A DNA stretch of 64,000 nucleotides, taken from Thiomonas intermedia. GTDB taxonomy: Bacteria; Pseudomonadota; Gammaproteobacteria; Burkholderiales; Burkholderiaceae_C. Positions 1 through 7,466 of this stretch are shown one piece after another. The stretch spans positions 124,001 to 188,000 of the forward strand of contig NZ_CP020046.1 of NCBI RefSeq assembly GCF_002028405.1, read 5' to 3'. The notes beneath the pieces are model-generated. The model did not search any database, was not told the origin of the DNA, and saw only the letters and a program-made list of their open reading frames with translations. A program made the position numbers and the translations under genes. Positions within the stretch are counted from its first letter, which is position 1. Every line of letters starts with the position of its first letter.

Positions 1-1
1 G

Positions 2-175
2 TTTCCGGTGACCCGTGTGGCCAACCGCTATCGCGACTGGACTCGCGCCTTGCGCGAGGCCGTGTCTGATCGCGCCGCGCTCCGCGACCAGGGCGATGCG
101 CTCAGGGCCACGGTGCGACGCGACTGGATGATGGAAGATCATCTGGAAAGCTGGCTGAAAGCCTGGCTGCCCTAG
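2..175 (+). CDS. C-terminal fragment of an unidentified protein, possibly a glycosyltransferase
   Basis: The frame enters from the left edge and ends at TAG 173-175, leaving 57 C-terminal residues. They are rich in Arg, Trp, Ala and Leu, with a helix containing DWTRALREAV, a segment DRAALRDQGDALR and a final LKAWLP. Paired amphipathic helices of this sort close many GT-B glycosyltransferases, and glycosyltransferases often sit next to flagellin genes, but no catalytic motif is visible here. The coding call is supported by an uninterrupted frame and a stop about 100 bases before the next gene; the function is a guess from composition and context. Confidence 0.45.
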   Translation, partial: FPVTRVANRYRDWTRALREAVSDRAALRDQGDALRATVRRDWMMEDHLESWLKAWLP

Positions 176-275
176 GGCCTTTGCGCAAACGCCACAACTT
201 TTACACCACACCGACCGCTTCATCCCGTGGGCCGCTGCTAGCATCGAAGCAACGCCAACGGCCTTGTCTCCCCCC

Positions 276-1556
276 ATGACCAGCACCACCCCTACGCCAG
301 AAAACGCACCGCCCGAAGAGCAGAGCGCCATCATGCAAGCGCACATTGCGCGGCAGCCCATCGTCGACCGCAAGCAGCAGATCGTCGGCTACGAGTTGTT
401 TGCGCGGGAAAGCGGCACAGCCGATCGCGCGCCGGCCGAGCACAGTGCGGAGACCGATAGCGTGCTGCTGTTCAACGCCCTGTCCAATATCGGTGCCGAA
501 AAGCTGTTTGGCGAGAAGCTCGCCTTCATCAACTGCGTGGTCGAAGACCTGAAGGCCGAACATCTCGACATCGTCTTCCCGGATCGCATCGTGCTCGAGG
601 TGCCGCGCGTGTACGGTGACGACGCCACCGGCATCGCCGAAGTCGCCGCGGCGCTCAAGCCCTTGAAGGAACGCGGATTCCAGCTTGCGGCCGGCCCCTT
701 CGCCGCCGCCTCGCTATACGCCGCCTGGCTGCCCTTTCTGAGCTACATCAAGGCCGACGTCCAAGGCATTTCCGCCAACGTGGCCGTGGCTCTGCAACGC
801 AAGGCCGAGAGTCATCGCAATCTGCGCCTCGTGGCGGAAAAAGTGGAAACGCCTGAGCAGTTCAAGATCTATTTCGACGCCGGATTTCACTTCTTCCAGG
901 GGTATTACTTCGCCCGGCCGCAGACCATCAGTGCCAAGGTCATCAATCCCGCGCACGCCAATGTGCTGCAGCTGATGAATCTGGTCATGCGCCAGGCCGA
1001 ACTGAACGAGATCGAAGGGGTGCTCAAGCGCGATCCGGCGCTGTCCTTCAAGCTGCTTCGCTACATCAATTCATCAGGCTTCGGGCTGATGTCGGAGGTC
1101 ACGTCGTTTCGACATGCCGCGGCCATCCTCGGTTACAAGAAGCTGTTTCGCTGGTTGGCGCTGCTGCTCGCCACCGTACCGGGCAGCGCCGCATCGCCCG
1201 CCGTGGCCCGCACCGCCATCACCCGCGGGCGCATGATGGAGCTGCTGGCCAAGGGCACCCTGTCCGACGAGGACAGCGACAACGCCTTTGTCGTGGGCAT
1301 TTTTTCCATGCTCGATGTCATGCTGGGCGTCCCCATGGAGAAGGCGCTGGCCGAGATCACCCTGTCCGAGCCCATCGTCATGGCGCTCAAGGACAACAGC
1401 GGTCTGTTCGGCAGCTATCTGCAGCTCACCCGCGCCGTCGAGCAACGCGACTTCGACAACCTCGATTTCCTGGCTTCGGCGCTGGGCATTCAGGGCTGGC
1501 GCGTCAGTTCTGTCCATCTTGCGGCGCTGGCCTGGGTGGAAGAACTCGGCATCTGA
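276..1556 (+). CDS. EAL-HDOD domain signalling protein
   Basis: A 426-residue cytoplasmic protein with an N-terminal EAL-like domain (about residues 25-215, opening HIARQPIVDRKQQIVGYELF) and a C-terminal HDOD domain (about 220-400, with LSFKLLRYINS). This is the YuxH/CdgJ-type architecture, in which the EAL part usually lacks phosphodiesterase residues and the protein acts as a motility or c-di-GMP effector. The EAL signature itself reads YELFAR, so catalysis is unlikely. I chose ATG 276 over the in-frame TTG 264; ATG 333 is a further option. It lies beside the PilZ gene 1730-2470, which fits a role in motility control. No membrane segment is seen. Confidence 0.85.
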   Translation: MTSTTPTPENAPPEEQSAIMQAHIARQPIVDRKQQIVGYELFARESGTADRAPAEHSAETDSVLLFNALSNIGAEKLFGEKLAFINCVVEDLKAEHLDIVFPDRIVLEVPRVYGDDATGIAEVAAALKPLKERGFQLAAGPFAAASLYAAWLPFLSYIKADVQGISANVAVALQRKAESHRNLRLVAEKVETPEQFKIYFDAGFHFFQGYYFARPQTISAKVINPAHANVLQLMNLVMRQAELNEIEGVLKRDPALSFKLLRYINSSGFGLMSEVTSFRHAAAILGYKKLFRWLALLLATVPGSAASPAVARTAITRGRMMELLAKGTLSDEDSDNAFVVGIFSMLDVMLGVPMEKALAEITLSEPIVMALKDNSGLFGSYLQLTRAVEQRDFDNLDFLASALGIQGWRVSSVHLAALAWVEELGI

Positions 1557-1715
1557 GAGCTTGTGAACCTTTCAGCCATGCCCGCCTTGCTCGCCAAAAC
1601 ACCCCCGCTCTCCGTTGCAAATGCTCGCCATAGCCCGCGCTATGGCTGTGCTTTGCGCCTCGATCGGGCGCGTTTTGACGCGCCTTTCGGGCATGCCCAA
1701 AAAATTCACAAGCTC
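1557..1715. repeat. 159-bp imperfect palindromic element (MITE- or REP-like)
   Basis: Perfect terminal inverted repeats GAGCTTGTGAA (1557-1567) and TTCACAAGCTC (1705-1715) bound two arms of about 78 bases. The arms remain alignable throughout, sharing CATGCCCG, AAAAC and GCAAA blocks, and meet at the central palindrome GCCATAGC/GCTATGGC near 1628-1647. The element starts directly after the stop codon of the EAL-HDOD gene and ends 14 bases before the PilZ gene. It could form a long hairpin in RNA or DNA. No coding capacity is seen. Confidence 0.75.
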
Positions 1716-1729
1716 TGAAAAGGCGCGCG

Positions 1730-2470
1730 ATGAAAGAGGTCACCGCCAAGCTGTTCCGCGAGGAATATCAGGTCAATTCCGAACAGAAGACCGATCACGT
1801 CCTGCACAAGATCATCGAGCGACATGAACCGCTGGCCGTGTTGCCGCATGACCGTGCCGAGGAATTCAGTTCCACGCTGCTGGAGATCAACCGCCCGAAG
1901 CACTGGCTGATCATCGACGAACTCACTCCCGATACCGGCAACCGCCGCCTGGAAAACGGCGCACCGTTCTTCACCATAGGACGGTACGAAGGGGTGTTCG
2001 TCGGTTTTCAGTCCAAGCTGATCGAGCGCATCATGTACGAAGGCTACGGCGCACTGCGCGTTGCCTATCCCGAACTCATCTACTACCTGCAGCGGCGCAA
2101 CTTCTTCCGCGTCTCCGTGGCCCCGGGCGATCTCGGCACCGTGGATATTCAGCGTCGAGGCGCCAAACCGCTTTACGGCCAATGCCACGACCTGAGCGTG
2201 AACGGCATGCGGCTACTTGTCCCTTCCGCCCTCGACTATGCCTTGACCACAGGTGAGTTCATCCCCCTGGTGCGTTTCAGCCTGGAAGGGGTGGAACTGG
2301 CCGTCGAAGCCGAGGTGCGCTATGTGGGTCATCTGCGCGACACCAAGACACGGCAACCCGTACGCCAACTCGGCCTCCAGTTCCTGAACATGGCACCGGC
2401 ATTCGAACAGCGTCTGCAGCACTATGTGCAACGGCGCGACCGTGAACTGCTCAGGGACGCCCGCCGCTGA
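1730..2470 (+). CDS. ycgR: YcgR-type flagellar brake protein with PilZ domain
   Basis: A 246-residue protein with an N-terminal YcgR-like domain (about 1-115) and a C-terminal PilZ domain (about 118-235). The PilZ c-di-GMP motifs are visible: RRNFFR at the domain entrance (RxxxR) and DLSVNGMRL (D/N-x-S-x2-G). Proteins of this family bind c-di-GMP and contact the flagellar motor to slow swimming. That fits the many GGDEF and EAL genes around it. The start ATG lies in GCGCGATGAAAG with only a weak Shine-Dalgarno. The palindromic element just upstream may separate its transcription from the EAL-HDOD gene. Confidence 0.88.
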   Translation: MKEVTAKLFREEYQVNSEQKTDHVLHKIIERHEPLAVLPHDRAEEFSSTLLEINRPKHWLIIDELTPDTGNRRLENGAPFFTIGRYEGVFVGFQSKLIERIMYEGYGALRVAYPELIYYLQRRNFFRVSVAPGDLGTVDIQRRGAKPLYGQCHDLSVNGMRLLVPSALDYALTTGEFIPLVRFSLEGVELAVEAEVRYVGHLRDTKTRQPVRQLGLQFLNMAPAFEQRLQHYVQRRDRELLRDARR

Positions 2471-2488
2471 GCCTGGTTCAGTGTTGCG

Positions 2489-3010
2489 TCAGGACGTGCC
2501 CAATGCAAGCATTCGAGCGGCGAGGCCCGATGGCAGCGGCACCACGACCTGCGGGTCAAACACACCGTCACCCTCCACCTCGGCCGCTTCGATGATGTGC
2601 TGCGCGAACTGGCCAGTCTGAGCATCGAACACCAAGGGAGCTTGCCCATGGGCCCGCAAGGGTTGCCCGACCTGGCCGGGCAAGAGCACCATCACCATGG
2701 GCAGCGATGCTGCGCTGACCCGCCCATAGCGCAAACCGAACTGCGCCGCTGGCGCCAGCAGGAAACTGACGGCGGCATCGTCGATCGACTGTAGCCACAA
2801 GAAGGGGCGCTCATTCTCCAGACCGATCAACGCATGGCTTTGCAAACTCTCGAACCCTGGCAAAGGCGAGGTGCTCCGCCAGATTTGATGGGCTTGAACC
2901 GGTAGCGGTCCGAAACGCGTCTGTACCACCTGGGGCGCAGCGTCCTGTGGACCCGCTGTCTGGGCAGGAGGCGATTGCACACCTGCCCGCGCCAGGTTGG
3001 CGTCTTGCAT
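2489..3010 (-). CDS. fliW: Flagellar assembly factor FliW
   Basis: A 173-residue protein with the FliW core: FGPLPVQ followed by LPGFESLQSHALIGLE, then PFLWLQSIDDAAVSFLLA. FliW binds CsrA allosterically and is released when flagellin titrates it, coupling flagellin translation to secretion. It follows csrA directly on the same strand. ATG 3010 lies 8 bases after the csrA stop; an in-frame ATG at 3055 would overlap csrA and add 15 residues. An unusual N-terminal stretch of about 40 residues rich in Ala, Gln and Pro precedes the domain. The csrA-fliW pairing strongly supports the call. Confidence 0.88.
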   Translation of the reverse strand: MQDANLARAGVQSPPAQTAGPQDAAPQVVQTRFGPLPVQAHQIWRSTSPLPGFESLQSHALIGLENERPFLWLQSIDDAAVSFLLAPAAQFGLRYGRVSAASLPMVMVLLPGQVGQPLRAHGQAPLVFDAQTGQFAQHIIEAAEVEGDGVFDPQVVVPLPSGLAARMLALGTS

Positions 3011-3018
3011 GGCTGGGT

Positions 3019-3258
3019 TCAACGTGACTCTCCCGTGGAAGCTGTGCTCACCCATTGTTCAAGTGACAGTCCTTGGGGCGCGACCGCCGACTGGTTGCCC
3101 TGAAGGATCTGGGCATAGAGCTCTTCGCGCAGCACGCGCAGATCGAGCGGCCCCTCAATACCGATCCGGACCTTGCCGGGCGCGGACTGGAGCACGACCA
3201 ATCGGATGTTGTCCCCGATGCGGATGGCTTCGCCGGGGCGGCGCGTCAGAATCAGCAT
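3019..3258 (-). CDS. csrA: Carbon storage regulator CsrA
   Basis: A 79-residue RNA-binding protein with the hallmark start MLILTRRPGEAIRIGDNI, the core KVRIGIEGP and the VLREELYAQI helix. CsrA dimers bind GGA-containing loops in mRNA leaders and repress translation, including that of flagellin mRNA in the FliW partner switch. The tail after residue 60 is longer and more polar than in the 61-residue enterobacterial protein. It sits between flgN and fliW on the minus strand with short gaps, so it is probably co-transcribed with the flagellar export genes and acts at the flagellin checkpoint. Confidence 0.95.
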   Translation of the reverse strand: MLILTRRPGEAIRIGDNIRLVVLQSAPGKVRIGIEGPLDLRVLREELYAQILQGNQSAVAPQGLSLEQWVSTASTGESR

Positions 3259-3292
3259 GCATCAATCCGTCAAATCAGCGCGAACGGCCGCC

Positions 3293-3712
3293 TCAGGCGC
3301 TGACCAGCAGTCGTGCTGAACCACTGCCTGACTGGCCCTGTCCATGAGAACCGTAGAGGTCGACCCCGTCGGGGTCGCCGCGCAGAATCTGCAGCGCGCC
3401 CTCGGTGCTGCGCACCAGAGCCGCGATCATGACGCCGTTGCGCTGATTGGCCTCGGCGACCTGCCTGGCCATCGTCTGCACCGAGGCCCAGGCGGCACGG
3501 GTCGTCGCCCCTGCCGTGTCGGCAAAGGCGATCACGCGTTCGCGTTCGAGCGTTTCGAGCTCGGCCATCAGCGCGTTTTTCCGCTCGGTCAAGGCTGGCA
3601 ACTGATCGGCAGCCGCCTTCAGCAGGCAGGCGTGTTCTTCCGCCAGAAGACGGTCGAGCGCCTGCAGCCTGTCGAGTTGGTGACGAAGAAGGTCGTCGAC
3701 AGTCTGCGGCAT
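3293..3712 (-). CDS. flgN: Flagellar export chaperone FlgN
   Basis: A 139-residue, mostly alpha-helical protein of FlgN size and pattern: an N-terminal heptad-rich helix (LRHQLDRLQALDRLLAEEH), a central ALTERKNALMAELETLERER helix and a C-terminal ILRGDPDGVDLYGSHGQ segment typical of the family. FlgN escorts the hook-filament junction proteins FlgK and FlgL to the export gate. It follows flgM by 10 bases on the minus strand, the usual flgM-flgN order, and precedes csrA and fliW. Family members diverge strongly, so position adds much of the weight. Confidence 0.85.
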   Translation of the reverse strand: MPQTVDDLLRHQLDRLQALDRLLAEEHACLLKAAADQLPALTERKNALMAELETLERERVIAFADTAGATTRAAWASVQTMARQVAEANQRNGVMIAALVRSTEGALQILRGDPDGVDLYGSHGQGQSGSGSARLLVSA

Positions 3713-3722
3713 GATGATGAAC

Positions 3723-4079
3723 TCAGTTGGCGGCTGGCTTGCTGGCGCCGATCAGGGCCTGGCTGTCCTGCAGCAAACCCTGGGAAATCCGCTGCGGATC
3801 CACGACGTATTGCCCGCTTTCGATGGCACTGCGCAGTTCGTTGATGCGCGTATCGCTCGCCGGCGGGGTGATGCCCTGCGTGCTTGCGAGATTGAGCATC
3901 TGCCCGGCACCCGAGATGGACACCTGCTCGGTGGACGGTGCGGCTGAGGGGTTGAGCTGCCCCGCTTCTCCAGAGCCAGAGGCGCCCGAGGGCGCAGCGC
4001 CTGCGCGGCGCGATGCTGCCGTGGTACCGCTGGTCGCGGTCGAAGCACTGGAAATGGCTGAATTCTGGATGGGAATCAT
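3723..4079 (-). CDS. flgM: Anti-sigma-28 factor FlgM
   Basis: A 118-residue protein with a low-complexity Ala/Ser/Gly/Pro N-terminal half and the conserved C-terminal sigma-binding segment: ASDTRINELRSAIESGQYVV, then DPQRISQGLL. FlgM holds FliA (26402-27154) inactive until the hook-basal body is complete and FlgM is exported. I chose ATG 4079, which has an AGGAGA Shine-Dalgarno 8-12 bases upstream, over the longer frame starting at 4166. A sigma-28-like promoter lies upstream, so flgM is probably partly under its own target's control. Confidence 0.9.
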   Translation of the reverse strand: MIPIQNSAISSASTATSGTTAASRRAGAAPSGASGSGEAGQLNPSAAPSTEQVSISGAGQMLNLASTQGITPPASDTRINELRSAIESGQYVVDPQRISQGLLQDSQALIGASKPAAN

Positions 4080-4105
4080 GGTGGCATTCTCTCCTGTTGG
4101 AGAGC

Positions 4106-4132
4106 TCAACGTCACGCTTGAGGCGAACTTTA
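4106..4132 (-). promoter_or_regulatory. Candidate sigma-28 (FliA) promoter upstream of flgM
   Basis: On the minus strand TAAAGTTC (4132-4125), an 11-base spacer and GACGTTGA (4113-4106) match the FliA pattern TAAAGTTT-N11-GCCGATAA at 7 of 8 and 5 of 8 positions. It lies about 27 bases upstream of the flgM start. The match is moderate, but autogenous sigma-28 control of flgM is well known. Confidence 0.5.
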
Positions 4133-4212
4133 GGGGAAGTGTGACTTTTTTGGCAAATCGCGCCAAACCGCAGGAGACACCATGTTAGGGCACCGCTGAA
4201 CACCTGCCCTGC

Positions 4213-6297
4213 TCACCCCATTTCGGCCCTCACCAGCAGATCGAGCTGTCTGCGCATGTCCTCCTGCGCCTGGGTGAAGGCCGGCATGTCCACGCCATCT
4301 GCCAGCGCGTTGATCAGACGGAGATAGGCCAGGTGCAAAGGGCCGCCTTCAAGCCCTTCCCGCTCGATATAGTGGTGCAGCGCTGTCGCCGCGCGGGCGG
4401 CCAGCGGCAGCACATCGGGCCAGGGGCTCATATAGGCCAATCGGCGCTCCCACAGCAGATGGGCGGCGTAGATCCCCAGGGCCGTGCGCGGGCGATCGCG
4501 GTCGATGGGCAGACGGAAGCCGCGAACCCACTCCACCACCGCATCGGCTGGCATGGGTCGGGCCAGACCATAGCCCTGCCCCGCATCTGCCTGCAGAATG
4601 ATGGCGGCCTCCACCAGTCCGGCCGACTCCAGGCCCTCGACCACCACGGTGCTGCCCAGATCGTGCGCCAGCCGCGTGAGATGCTGAATGAAATCGAGCG
4701 CCCGTCGTGGCGCCTTGCCCAGACCGCCGAGCAGACCCTGATCGATCTTGACCTCATCGAACGGAAAGCTGTCGAGCCGCAGCAGGGAGCTGTAGCCCGA
4801 GCCCAGATCGTCTTCCGCCAGTCGCACCCCGGTGCCGCGGAATCGTGCCAGCAGGGCGTCGCGCCGCTCCGAGATGTCGAGATCGCTGCTTTCAAGCAAC
4901 TCCAGAGTGAGGCGCTGCGGGTCCATGGGATGACTGCGCAGCAACTGCTCCACCCGCTCGACGTAGCGCGGATCGCTCAGCGCCACAGGAGGCATGTTCA
5001 CCGAGACGTCGATATCGACGCCCTCGGCGGCCCAGCGATGACGCGCATGCAGAGCCTGCTCCAGTCCACGACTGAAGAGATGCCACATATCCTGCGCGCC
5101 CAACACCGGAAGAAACTCCAGCGGTGAAATAAGGCCCTCGCCACCCGGCCGCTTCAGCCGGGCCAGAGCCTCGAATTTCTCGGGCGTGCCCGTGCTGAGG
5201 TTGATGATCGGCTGATAGAGCATCTGCAGGCCGCCACGATCGAGAAGATCGACGTAGAACTGGCGTCGCGCATAGGGCACCACGCCCGAAGGGCTGCTGG
5301 CATAACGGGCGAACGCGAGACCGAGCACTTTCTGCAGATGCTCGACGAAGACCCTGCGGGCCGTGCTGGTGAAAAAGCCGGGATAGCTGCTGTAGAGGTC
5401 CATCAGGGCCATCGGCTGCCCCGACACATCCAGTATGGGAATGGACACGGCACTGCGGATCCCCAGCTCGCCGGCCAATTGCCTCCAGGGCTGAATCGCC
5501 GGATCGGCGGCATAAGCCGCGGTGTACTGCACTTCGCGGCTGCGCCAGGCGCGGCCCGAGGCGCCAAGCCCCTCTGCCGCATCACCGCGCACCGTGGTGA
5601 GCGCCACGGCATCCGTGCCGATCCGGTCGAGGTAGAGCGACTTGAAGCGGCTGCCGAAAGCGTGCTCGAACTGCAGCACGCCCGCCGCGTCGGGCCGGCC
5701 CAGGGTGCCTGCGATGACGCCTTCGATGTTCTCCAGCGCGCCCAGCACCGAGCGCAGCAGATCGCTCAGGGTGTGCGCGCTCAGAATGGCCGCATCGATG
5801 CGAACCAGGGCCGCGTCGAGTTGGCGGCCGATTTCCTCATGCCCTTCCATCTGCCACTGCAGCTCGTCCTGCAGACGGGCGATGAAATAACTCAACAGCG
5901 CCACCCGCTCGGAGGCCTCGACCCAGCCGGCGAAGTGCGTGATCAGCAAACGGGTATAGAGCCCGTAAGCCTCGACCAGCCATGAGGCGTCCAGACCGAT
6001 GAGCGCATGGACCCGGCCCACATGCCGGGCAATCCGGGCGGCCGACTCGTTGCGCGGCACGAACAGGCTGCGCAGATGCCGCTCCTGACTCTGGCGCAGA
6101 CGTGCAAACTCGGGCTCAGACAGCAAACCCAGCACCCGGGAAAAACGGGCCTGGCTCAACAGCTCTTCGTAGAACTGCTGAATGAAGGTCTCCACGACGC
6201 CCTGCAGCTCAGGCTGCACGGCCACCAGCAAGGCGCGCAGGGCCGACTGCTGCTCGGGCGGGTCCGAGCCTTTGGAGACATTCAACTTTTCATACAT
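4213..6297 (-). CDS. Globin-coupled sensor, GAF and EAL c-di-GMP phosphodiesterase
   Basis: A 694-residue soluble protein. Residues about 15-165 resemble a protoglobin-type globin-coupled sensor (QQFYEELLSQARF, then HVGRVHALIGLDASWLVEAYG, with likely haem-ligand histidines). Residues 175-340 resemble a GAF domain and 350-600 an EAL domain. EAL at 376-378, DVSVNM, LTLELLES, EDDLGSGYSSL, KIDQGLL and VVVEGLE are all present, so c-di-GMP hydrolysis is likely. A helical tail of about 95 residues follows. It shares the sensor-GAF-EAL layout with the last 620 residues of the protein at 16392-20936. The likely signal is oxygen or another haem ligand, which is inference. Confidence 0.82.
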   Translation of the reverse strand: MYEKLNVSKGSDPPEQQSALRALLVAVQPELQGVVETFIQQFYEELLSQARFSRVLGLLSEPEFARLRQSQERHLRSLFVPRNESAARIARHVGRVHALIGLDASWLVEAYGLYTRLLITHFAGWVEASERVALLSYFIARLQDELQWQMEGHEEIGRQLDAALVRIDAAILSAHTLSDLLRSVLGALENIEGVIAGTLGRPDAAGVLQFEHAFGSRFKSLYLDRIGTDAVALTTVRGDAAEGLGASGRAWRSREVQYTAAYAADPAIQPWRQLAGELGIRSAVSIPILDVSGQPMALMDLYSSYPGFFTSTARRVFVEHLQKVLGLAFARYASSPSGVVPYARRQFYVDLLDRGGLQMLYQPIINLSTGTPEKFEALARLKRPGGEGLISPLEFLPVLGAQDMWHLFSRGLEQALHARHRWAAEGVDIDVSVNMPPVALSDPRYVERVEQLLRSHPMDPQRLTLELLESSDLDISERRDALLARFRGTGVRLAEDDLGSGYSSLLRLDSFPFDEVKIDQGLLGGLGKAPRRALDFIQHLTRLAHDLGSTVVVEGLESAGLVEAAIILQADAGQGYGLARPMPADAVVEWVRGFRLPIDRDRPRTALGIYAAHLLWERRLAYMSPWPDVLPLAARAATALHHYIEREGLEGGPLHLAYLRLINALADGVDMPAFTQAQEDMRRQLDLLVRAEMG

Positions 6298-6405
6298 GCC
6301 GCCATGCTATTGATCAAGCCCGGCCTCCGGCAAGCACAGGAACAGGTGGGGTTGACCTGAGGCAAACCCGTCTCATCCTTCATGCGCAAAGGCTCCGCCT
6401 CCGAT

Positions 6406-6432
6406 TCAAGTTCGCGGCTTTCGTGCCGTTAC
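6406..6432 (+). promoter_or_regulatory. Sigma-28 (FliA) promoter upstream of cheY
   Basis: TCAAGTTC (6406-6413), an 11-base spacer and GCCGTTAC (6425-6432) match TAAAGTTT-N11-GCCGATAA with correct spacing and an intact GCCG core. It lies 34 bases before the cheY start and would drive the chemotaxis operon from cheY rightwards. Confidence 0.7.
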
Positions 6433-6466
6433 ACCACACGAAAGACGAACCCTCGCGAGGCCCACC

Positions 6467-6871
6467 TTGAAATTCCTGGTTGTTGACGACTTCCCCACCA
6501 TGCGCCGCATCGTGCGCGGCCTGCTGATGCAGACCGGCTATGTGACCGGCAATATCGACGAAGCGGAGAACGGCGAAGAAGCCTGGCGCCGACTGCAGGC
6601 GGGCGGCATCGAGTTCGTCGTCACCGACTGGAACATGCCGGTGATGCAGGGTATCGACCTGCTCAAGCTCATCCGCGCCAGCGACAACCCGGCCATCCGC
6701 AGTTTGCCGGTGTTGATGGTCACGGCCGAAGCCAAGAAAGAGAACATCGTTGCCGCGGCGCAGGCCGGTGTCAACGGCTACATCGTCAAACCCTTCACCG
6801 CGCAGACGCTGAAGGAAAAGCTCGACGCCATCATGGCACGCCTGAACGCCGCCGCGGGAGCCGCCCAATGA
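6467..6871 (+). CDS. cheY: Chemotaxis response regulator CheY
   Basis: A 134-residue single REC domain. It has the acidic pair D7-D8 (LVVDDF), phosphoacceptor Asp54 (VVTDWNMP), the conserved Thr in MVTAEA and Lys in VKPF. CheY-P binds the flagellar switch protein FliM to change rotation. The start is TTG 6467, since no in-frame ATG lies between the promoter and the domain; GAGG is about 7 bases upstream. It heads the operon and its stop overlaps the cheZ start (ATGA), implying coupled translation of CheY and its phosphatase. Confidence 0.95.
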   Translation: MKFLVVDDFPTMRRIVRGLLMQTGYVTGNIDEAENGEEAWRRLQAGGIEFVVTDWNMPVMQGIDLLKLIRASDNPAIRSLPVLMVTAEAKKENIVAAAQAGVNGYIVKPFTAQTLKEKLDAIMARLNAAAGAAQ

Positions 6872-7449
6872 GTCGCATGAGCACAAGCCCCGCGGTCGAC
6901 GGCAACACCCTCGACGGCGCGGAGCAAGCCAGCGTCGGCGTGGTCCACCATGCGCTGCACAGCCTGACCGAGGCCGATGCCCTGCTGCACGAAGGCGTGC
7001 GCCGCATCATGGCCGCCTCCAGCGATCTGCCCGAAGCCAGCCATCCTCTGGAAGAGGCCCTGCGGTTGACCGAAACCCAGGCCATGGCCACGCTGGAAGC
7101 CGTGGAGAACGGCTTCTCCGAAATCGCCGCCATCCGGGCCACGCACGGCGGCTTCATCGACGACCGTCTCGACCGCCTCGAACTCCAGTTCCACACCATC
7201 CTCGCCAGTCAGCAGGGGCAGGATCTGGCGGGTCAGCGCCTGAAGAAGACCATTCATCTTCTGCAGGCCGTCGAACAGCGCATCCGCAACGCGGTGGAAC
7301 AACTCGGCCCGCATCTTGAGTCCGAGCCGAGCGCCAAGACTTCCGCGCCCACAGAAAGCGCGGCGCCACTCAACGGGGTTCCTGCCTATGCCGGACCCAC
7401 CTTTGCCCAGGACGATGTGGACGCCCTGCTGCGCGACCTCGGCATCTGA
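6868..7449 (+). CDS. cheZ: CheY-phosphate phosphatase CheZ
   Basis: A 193-residue, mostly helical protein. The active-site helix reads [17 protein letters not shown], carrying the catalytic Gln in the family position (D-x2-GQ), and the protein ends in the CheY-binding tail [14 protein letters not shown]. Between them is a Pro/Ala-rich linker. It dephosphorylates CheY-P, and its start overlaps the cheY stop by 4 bases. A second ATG at 6877 is possible. Confidence 0.93.
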   Translation: MSRMSTSPAVDGNTLDGAEQASVGVVHHALHSLTEADALLHEGVRRIMAASSDLPEASHPLEEALRLTETQAMATLEAVENGFSEIAAIRATHGGFIDDRLDRLELQFHTILASQQGQDLAGQRLKKTIHLLQAVEQRIRNAVEQLGPHLESEPSAKTSAPTESAAPLNGVPAYAGPTFAQDDVDALLRDLGI

Positions 7450-7466
7450 ACCCAACGCCCGCCATC

